Of a DNA stretch of 64,000 nt, positions 58,861 through 64,000 are shown in pieces. The position numbers were made by a program, and so were the translations under genes. Within the stretch, counting starts at the first letter, position 1. The number at the start of each line of letters is the position of its first letter. Location of the stretch: assembly GCA_029573725.1 (NCBI GenBank), contig JAKQDQ010000181.1, positions 186,001 to 250,000 on the forward strand, written 5' to 3'. This DNA is from Verrucomicrobiota bacterium. GTDB lineage: Bacteria > Verrucomicrobiota > Verrucomicrobiia > Limisphaerales > JADLHS01. The notes under the pieces were generated by a model, which was not told where the DNA came from, did not search any database, and saw only the letters and a list, made by a program, of their open reading frames with translations.

Positions 58861-60501
58861 ATGGCAGCAAAACAACTGTTGTTCGATGAAGCCGCGCGTC
58901 AGGCCATCCTGCGCGGGGTTTCCAAACTCACCAAGGCGGTTTCCGCCACGCTCGGACCCAAAGGCCGCAACGTGGTGCTCGATAAGAAATTCGGCTCCCC
59001 CACCATCACCAAGGACGGGGTGACGGTCGCCAAGGAAATCGAGCTGGAGGACCCGTACGAAAACATGGGCGCACAGATGGTTCGCGAAGTCGCCAGCAAG
59101 ACCAGCGACAACGCCGGCGACGGCACGACCACGGCCACGGTGCTGGCCGAGGCGATATATCGTGAAGGCTTGAAGTTCGTCACCAGTGGCGCGAACCCGA
59201 TCGGGATTCATCGCGGCATTCAAAAGGCGGTGGACGCCGCCGTGGCGCACCTGGACAAGATCTCCAAGAAGGTTAAAGACAAGGAGGAAATCAAGCAGGT
59301 TGCAACCGTTTCCGCCAACTGGGACACCACCATCGGTGACATCATCGCCGAGGCCATGGACAAGGTCGGCAAGGACGGCACCATCACCGTGGAGGAAGCC
59401 AAGTCCATTGAAACCACGCTCGACGTGGTGGAGGGCATGCAGTTCGATAAAGGCTACCTGTCACCCTACTTCGTGACCAACGCCGAGGCGATGGAGGCCA
59501 AGCTGGATGACGCCTACATCCTGAACTTCGAAAAGAAGATCAGCTCGCTCAAGGACCTGCTCCCGATTCTGGAAAAGGTCGCCAAGGTTGGCAAACCGCT
59601 GTTGATCATCGCCGAGGAAGTGGAGGGCGAAGCGCTTGCCACCCTAGTGGTGAACAAGCTGCGCGGCACCATCAATGTCTGCGCCGTGAAGGCGCCGGGC
59701 TTCGGTGACCGCCGCAAGGCCATGTGCGAAGACATCGCCATCCTCACCGGTGGCAAGTTCATCAGTGAAGACCTGGGCATCAAACTGGAGAGCATCACGC
59801 TGGAAGACCTCGGCCGCGCCAAGAGCATCGTGGTGGACAAGGAAAACACCACCATTGTCGAGGGGGCCGGCAAGTCCTCCGAAATCCAGGGTCGGGTGAA
59901 TCAGATCCGCCGTCAGATCGAGGAAACGACGAGTGACTACGATCGCGAGAAGTTGCAGGAGCGCCTCGCCAAGCTGGCGGGCGGCGTGGCGGTCATCAAT
60001 GTCGGGGCCGCGACGGAATCCGAAATGAAGGAGAAGAAGGCCCGCGTAGAGGACGCCCTGCACGCCACCCGGGCGGCGGTGGAAGAAGGCATCGTTGCGG
60101 GCGGCGGCGTCGCCTTGATCCGGTGTATTGCCGCGATTGACGCCACCAAGAGCGCCAATGAGGACGAACAAATTGGCGTTGGCATCATCAAGCGCGCCGT
60201 GGAAGCGCCACTGCGCGCGCTCGCGGCGAACGCCGGTGAAGAAGGCAGCGTCATCGTCGAGCAGGTCAAGAAAGCCAAGGGCAACGAAGGCTACAACGTC
60301 GCCACCGGCGATTATGCTGACCTCGTCAAGGCGGGGGTGGTGGACCCGAAGAAGGTCACCCGCAGCGCGCTGCAACACGCGGCCTCCATTTCGGGGCTGC
60401 TCCTGACCACCGAATGCCTCATCACCGAGGTGCCGGAGAAGGAAAAACCCGCCGCGCCTGGCGGTCACGGTCCTGGCGGCATGGGCGGCATGGATTATTA
60501 A
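58861..60501 (+). CDS. groEL: chaperonin GroEL
   Basis: 546 aa. Conserved motifs: [49 protein letters not shown] (ATP site with catalytic Asp), [37 protein letters not shown] and AGGGVALIR. The C-terminus GGMGGMDY is the canonical Gly-Gly-Met tail. A strong terminator follows. The leader lacks a clear Shine-Dalgarno sequence (aacaaacactatt). Confidence 0.99.
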   Translation: MAAKQLLFDEAARQAILRGVSKLTKAVSATLGPKGRNVVLDKKFGSPTITKDGVTVAKEIELEDPYENMGAQMVREVASKTSDNAGDGTTTATVLAEAIYREGLKFVTSGANPIGIHRGIQKAVDAAVAHLDKISKKVKDKEEIKQVATVSANWDTTIGDIIAEAMDKVGKDGTITVEEAKSIETTLDVVEGMQFDKGYLSPYFVTNAEAMEAKLDDAYILNFEKKISSLKDLLPILEKVAKVGKPLLIIAEEVEGEALATLVVNKLRGTINVCAVKAPGFGDRRKAMCEDIAILTGGKFISEDLGIKLESITLEDLGRAKSIVVDKENTTIVEGAGKSSEIQGRVNQIRRQIEETTSDYDREKLQERLAKLAGGVAVINVGAATESEMKEKKARVEDALHATRAAVEEGIVAGGGVALIRCIAAIDATKSANEDEQIGVGIIKRAVEAPLRALAANAGEEGSVIVEQVKKAKGNEGYNVATGDYADLVKAGVVDPKKVTRSALQHAASISGLLLTTECLITEVPEKEKPAAPGGHGPGGMGGMDY

Positions 60502-60523
60502 GCCGCCTGCCCCTTGCATTCAG

Positions 60524-60551
60524 CCCGGCCAGGGAACTGGCCGGGTTTTTT
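60524..60551 (+). terminator. Rho-independent terminator after groEL
   Basis: Stem CCCGGCCA (60524-60531) and TGGCCGGG (60538-60545), loop GGGAAC, followed directly by six T residues (60546-60551). It is the clearest intrinsic terminator in the window. Confidence 0.92.
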
Positions 60552-60610
60552 GTTGGTTCCGCCCGCCGGTTTTCACTGGCCACAAGCCGGAATCGCATTA
60601 CGCTTCCCAC

Positions 60611-61513
60611 GTGAAACCGCGCCGGCGAATCCTCCCGTTGCTCCTGGGCCTCTGGGTCGCCCTGCAAACGGTTGCGCAGACAACCAATGGTGTTTCCCCG
60701 TCGCCCCATCCCACCCGGCACTGTCTCTGGGAGGTGCAGGGGAGCAACACGGTGTATTTGCTCGGTTCGCTGCACGTGATGAAGCCAGACCTGTATCCAC
60801 TGGCCCCCGCCCTTGAGGCGGCCTACGCACAAGCGGGCATCGTGGGGTTTGAAACGGACTTGGAGACGCTGAAAGATCCGGCCATGACGATGAAGCTGAT
60901 GCAGGCAGGAATGTATTCAGGCACTGACACGCTGAAAAACCACCTGCCCGCCGCCACGCACGCGTTGATCGTTTCCCATCTCGAATCCGCCGTGGGCAGC
61001 GCGGCGCCCTTCGAAAAGTTCAAACCCTGGATGGTTGCCGTTACGATGCTGGAAATGGAGCTGATGCAGCTGGGCTATCATCCCGAACAGGGGTTGGACT
61101 TGTATTTCAGCCGCCGCGCCAGGCATGATTACAAACCGGTCATTGCCCTGGAGACGCCGGAATTGCAAATCCAGCTGCTGGCGGGCCTTGGCGAACTGGA
61201 CGGGACACAATTTCTGCAGCAGACCCTGCTGGAGCTGAAAACCCTGAAAACGGATTTTGACACGTTGACCGGCGCCTGGCGCACTGGCGACCTGGCGGCT
61301 CTGGAGCGGCTGTTGCACGAGTCATTTGCCCCATATCCCCGGTTGCGCGACCGGTTTCTGACCGACCGTAATCGCGCCTGGATTCCAGAGCTCGAAAAGC
61401 TGTTGCGCGGAACAACCAACGCCCTGGTGGTGGTCGGTGCCGGACATCTGGTGGGCACGAACAGCGTGGTGGACCTGCTGAAAGCCAGAGGCTACCGGGT
61501 GCAACAACGCTGA
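60611..61513 (+). CDS. TraB/GumN family protein, secreted
   Basis: 300 aa from a GTG start at 60611, with a signal peptide (RILPLLLGLWVALQTVAQ). The TraB/GumN fold shows as NTVYLLGSLHVMKPDLYPL at the start, a FETDLETL segment, and NALVVVGAGHLVGTNSV near the end (the second conserved GxxH site). The family is predicted to be a membrane-associated metal-dependent protease or binding protein; its true function is not settled. It follows groEL after the terminator. Confidence 0.88.
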   Translation: MKPRRRILPLLLGLWVALQTVAQTTNGVSPSPHPTRHCLWEVQGSNTVYLLGSLHVMKPDLYPLAPALEAAYAQAGIVGFETDLETLKDPAMTMKLMQAGMYSGTDTLKNHLPAATHALIVSHLESAVGSAAPFEKFKPWMVAVTMLEMELMQLGYHPEQGLDLYFSRRARHDYKPVIALETPELQIQLLAGLGELDGTQFLQQTLLELKTLKTDFDTLTGAWRTGDLAALERLLHESFAPYPRLRDRFLTDRNRAWIPELEKLLRGTTNALVVVGAGHLVGTNSVVDLLKARGYRVQQR

Positions 61514-61563
61514 GGAGCTTTGCCGCTTGCGGAAATCCGCGGCCCGGGCGTATCGTCGCCAGC

Positions 61564-62385
61564 ATGAATCTGGAAGATCATCTCGGCGACATCCTGCGGA
61601 AGGGGCGGTTGCTCGCCAACGTCTCGCGGCAGGCCGCCGCCCAGGCGGCGGGATTGACGGAGGCTGAACTCTCCACCCTGGAAGAGACCGGAACGTTTTC
61701 CCGGCGTCCCAATTTCGCGGCGCTGGGGTCGCTCATCCAAATGGAGGCGCGGAAACTCGAAGCCATTGCCGACGGCTGGCTGCCCCGACCACAAAACCTC
61801 GAACGCTGGCAGCATTTGCAGAGGTTCACTTCAACCGGCGCCGGGCTGACGGTAAATTGTTATTTGATGTGGGATCCGCGCACCCGCACGGCGGCTCTTT
61901 TCGACACGGGGTTCGAGGCGCAGACGGTGCTGCACACCGTGCGAAGTGAGCGGTTAACGCTGACGCATCTTTTCATCACCCATGCTCATGAGGACCATGT
62001 TGCGGCGCTGGGCGAATTGCGCGCCGCCTGGCCTGCGGTTCAGGTCCACAGCAACTCCGCCCACGCGCCGGCGACGCAGCGGCTGGCCGGCGGCGCCCAG
62101 TTCACGCTGGGGGCGTTGGAAATCTCGTTTCGCGAAACCCCTGGTCACGCCGCGGATGGGGTGACTTATCTGGTGCAGGGTTGGGCGGGAAACGCGCCCG
62201 GTGTTGCCGTGGTCGGCGATACGATCTTCGCGGGGTCGATGGGGCGCGGCAACGACGGCTGGGATCTGGCGCGCGCGAAAATCCAGGAGCACATTCTGTC
62301 ACTGCCCCCGGAGACGTTGCTTTGCCCGGGGCATGGCCCGTTGACTACGGTGGCGGAGGAGCTCGCCACCAATCCGTTCTTCTGA
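61564..62385 (+). CDS. metallo-beta-lactamase-fold hydrolase with N-terminal HTH
   Basis: 273 aa. The first ~60 residues look like an XRE-type helix-turn-helix (LGDILRKGRLLANVSRQAAAQAAGLTEAELSTLEETGTFSRRPNFAAL shown across 7-54). From about 85 on there is an MBL/glyoxalase-II fold: HAHEDH metal site, a PGH-like step at ETPGHAADG, GD in VVGDTIFAGSMGRGNDGW, and GHGPLTTVAEE near the C-terminus. A full set of metal ligands is visible. A DNA-binding domain joined to an MBL hydrolase is unusual. The role of this combination is unknown. Confidence 0.82.
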   Translation: MNLEDHLGDILRKGRLLANVSRQAAAQAAGLTEAELSTLEETGTFSRRPNFAALGSLIQMEARKLEAIADGWLPRPQNLERWQHLQRFTSTGAGLTVNCYLMWDPRTRTAALFDTGFEAQTVLHTVRSERLTLTHLFITHAHEDHVAALGELRAAWPAVQVHSNSAHAPATQRLAGGAQFTLGALEISFRETPGHAADGVTYLVQGWAGNAPGVAVVGDTIFAGSMGRGNDGWDLARAKIQEHILSLPPETLLCPGHGPLTTVAEELATNPFF

Positions 62386-62448
62386 ACTTTGCAAATTGAC
62401 CTGGAACGTTGCAGCCGTTAGGCTGCCCCTCCCTGCAAGCAGGGGTTT

Positions 62449-62922
62449 ATGCGACACACCATCTCAGTGCTGGTAGAAAACAAGTTCGGCGTGCTGACCC
62501 GCGTGGCGGGCCTGTTCACGGGACGCGGCTACAACATTCATTCCCTCAATGTTGCGCCGACGCACGATGCCACCGCGTCGTGCATGACCATCGTGACGCA
62601 TGGGGACGATGCCACCCTGGAGCAGATCATCAAGCAGCTCAGCAAGCTGCCCGATGTCCTCAAGGTTCAGCACTTCAATGACGGGGAATATGTGGATCGC
62701 GAGCTTGTCCTGGTGAAGGTCAAGGTGGACTCCAAACACCGCGCGGAAGTGATGCAAATCACCGACATCTTCCGTGCCAAAATCGTGGATGTGCAGTCAA
62801 AAAACCTGACCATTGAGATCACCGGTGACGAAAACAAGATCGAAAAATTCATCAGCCTGATGGACCAATTCGGCATCCTGGCGTTGACCCGCACCGGCAA
62901 GGCGGCCATGCCCCGGGCATGA
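62449..62922 (+). CDS. ilvN: acetolactate synthase small (regulatory) subunit
   Basis: 157 aa. It binds valine through an N-terminal ACT domain: MRHTISVLVENKFGVLTRVAGLFTGRGYNIHSLNVAPT; a second, partial ACT-like half has ITGDENKIEKFISLMDQFGILALTRTG. The form is IlvH/IlvN size for the common family. It is followed by ilvC 60 nt on; the catalytic subunit ilvB is not in the window. Confidence 0.94.
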   Translation: MRHTISVLVENKFGVLTRVAGLFTGRGYNIHSLNVAPTHDATASCMTIVTHGDDATLEQIIKQLSKLPDVLKVQHFNDGEYVDRELVLVKVKVDSKHRAEVMQITDIFRAKIVDVQSKNLTIEITGDENKIEKFISLMDQFGILALTRTGKAAMPRA

Positions 62923-62982
62923 TGCTCCGGAGCGTCAACCCCCGGCGACCGCCAGTTTCATCTCAACGACGACGAATATTTT

Positions 62983-64000
62983 ATGGCCAAAGTTTATACG
63001 GACAAGGACGCTGATCTCAGCGTATTAAAGAACAAAACGCTCGCCGTGCTCGGGTTTGGCTCGCAAGGCCACGCGCATGCGCTGAACCTGAAAGACAGCG
63101 GCTGCAAGGTCATCATCGGCCTTTACGCCGGCAGCAAATCCATTCCAGTCGCGAAGGAAAAAGGGTTCAAAGTGGTCAGCACCGCGGAAGCGGTGCGGCA
63201 GGCAGATGTCATCATGGTTGCGCTGCCGGACACCAAGCAGCCGGCCTGTTACGCGCGGGACATTGCGCCGAATTTGACCGCGGGGAAAACTCTCGTGTTT
63301 AGCCACGGCTTTTCCATTCATTTCAAAACCATCGTGCCGCCGAAGAATGTGAACGTGATCATGGTGGCCCCGAAGGGCCCGGGGCACACGGTGCGCCGTC
63401 AGTATGTCGAAGGCAAGGGTGTGCCGTGTCTGATCGCCGTCTATCAGAACCCGGGCAGGGATGCGAAGCGGATCGCGCTGGCTTGGGCCCGGGGGATTGG
63501 CGGCACCCGCGCGGGAGTGCTGGAGACCAACTTCAAGGAGGAAACGGAAACGGATTTGTTCGGCGAACAAACCGTCCTGTGCGGCGGCATCAGCGCGTTG
63601 GTGCAGGCCGGATTTGAAACCCTGGTGGAGGCGGGTTACGCCCCGGAGATGGCTTACTTTGAATGTTTGCACGAGCTGAAGTTGATCGTGGATTTGATGA
63701 ATGAATCCGGGATCAGCGGCATGCGCTTTTCCATTTCGGAAACGGCGAAGTGGGGCGACGTGACCGTGGGTCCGAAGATTATTGATGCCAGCGTGAAAAA
63801 ACGCATGCAGGCCGCGTTGCGGGACATTCAATCCGGCAAGTTTGCCCGGAATTGGGTGCGCGAATACAAGACCGGATACAAGAAATACAATGCCCTGCTC
63901 AAGAAGGGTGAAAAACATCCGATTGAGAAAGTCGGCGCCAAACTCCGCGGTTTGATGCCCTGGATGGGCAAAAAAAACATCAAAGGCGCCCAGGCGGCCT
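62983..64000 (+). CDS. ilvC: ketol-acid reductoisomerase, 3' end outside window
   Basis: The visible 339 residues cover almost the whole class-I enzyme. It reduces and rearranges acetolactate for valine and isoleucine. The Rossmann motif is [18 protein letters not shown], the substrate/metal region [42 protein letters not shown] carries the metal-binding Asp/Glu, and [11 protein letters not shown] follows. The frame is open at the window's end. It is in an operon with ilvN. Confidence 0.96.
   Translation, partial: MAKVYTDKDADLSVLKNKTLAVLGFGSQGHAHALNLKDSGCKVIIGLYAGSKSIPVAKEKGFKVVSTAEAVRQADVIMVALPDTKQPACYARDIAPNLTAGKTLVFSHGFSIHFKTIVPPKNVNVIMVAPKGPGHTVRRQYVEGKGVPCLIAVYQNPGRDAKRIALAWARGIGGTRAGVLETNFKEETETDLFGEQTVLCGGISALVQAGFETLVEAGYAPEMAYFECLHELKLIVDLMNESGISGMRFSISETAKWGDVTVGPKIIDASVKKRMQAALRDIQSGKFARNWVREYKTGYKKYNALLKKGEKHPIEKVGAKLRGLMPWMGKKNIKGAQAA

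Overview
The window is GC-rich and densely coded. It reads as a chromosomal piece of a Verrucomicrobiota bacterium, most like the Pedosphaera/Limisphaera group; this is an inference from gene content and repeat style, not from a search. Supporting signs are a short-form NuoG, DUF6807, sulfatase and Gfo/Idh/MocA genes, an archaeal-type phosphoglycerate mutase, a very large LptA/OstA-like protein beside kdsA and lptB, and dispersed palindromic repeat families between and inside genes.

Region 1 (1-17883, minus strand) is a complex I (nuo) operon in the order B, C, D, E, F, G, H, I, J, K, L, M. nuoA and nuoN are not found. The operon is swollen by non-nuo genes, all on the same strand: a HigB/HigA-like pair plus DUF2442 and DUF2130 genes between nuoC and nuoD, an 82-aa ORF after nuoE, a 346-aa protein between nuoI and nuoJ, a GxxExxY protein between nuoL and nuoM, and a HerA/DUF87-like ATPase that overlaps the nuoM stop. 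A plus-strand tRNA-Gln(CTG) lies between nuoE and nuoF. Several gaps carry long hairpin repeats.

Region 2 (18177-23761, plus) is a secreted sugar or ester catabolism block: DUF6807, a Tat-exported Gfo/Idh/MocA oxidoreductase, a membrane-anchored alpha/beta hydrolase and a putative glycoside-hydrolase-like protein. Region 3 (23827-33172, minus) is a housekeeping run transcribed queE, class-III aminotransferase, rsmA, Nudix, acpP, fabF, deoA, copA. At least three of these genes carry repeat-derived in-frame insertions. Region 4 (33273-39441) holds glutamate dehydrogenase, tRNA-Gln(TTG), an FG-GAP lipoprotein, a zincin plus ATP-grasp pair and an outer-membrane barrel.

Region 5 (39542-48324) holds sufS-sufT (minus), apgM, then kdsA / LptA-like / lptB (Kdo synthesis and LPS export), a sulfatase and tRNA-Leu(TAG). 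Region 6 (48476-52286) has an M50-like membrane protein, an FGE-like/sialidase fusion and pyrE. Region 7 (52287-54941) is a repeat-rich patch in which a beta-propeller gene sits between two long direct repeats. Region 8 (54942-64000) has a Tat metallophosphoesterase, dnaK-groES-groEL with a clear terminator, a TraB/GumN protein, an HTH-MBL fusion, ilvN and an almost complete ilvC.
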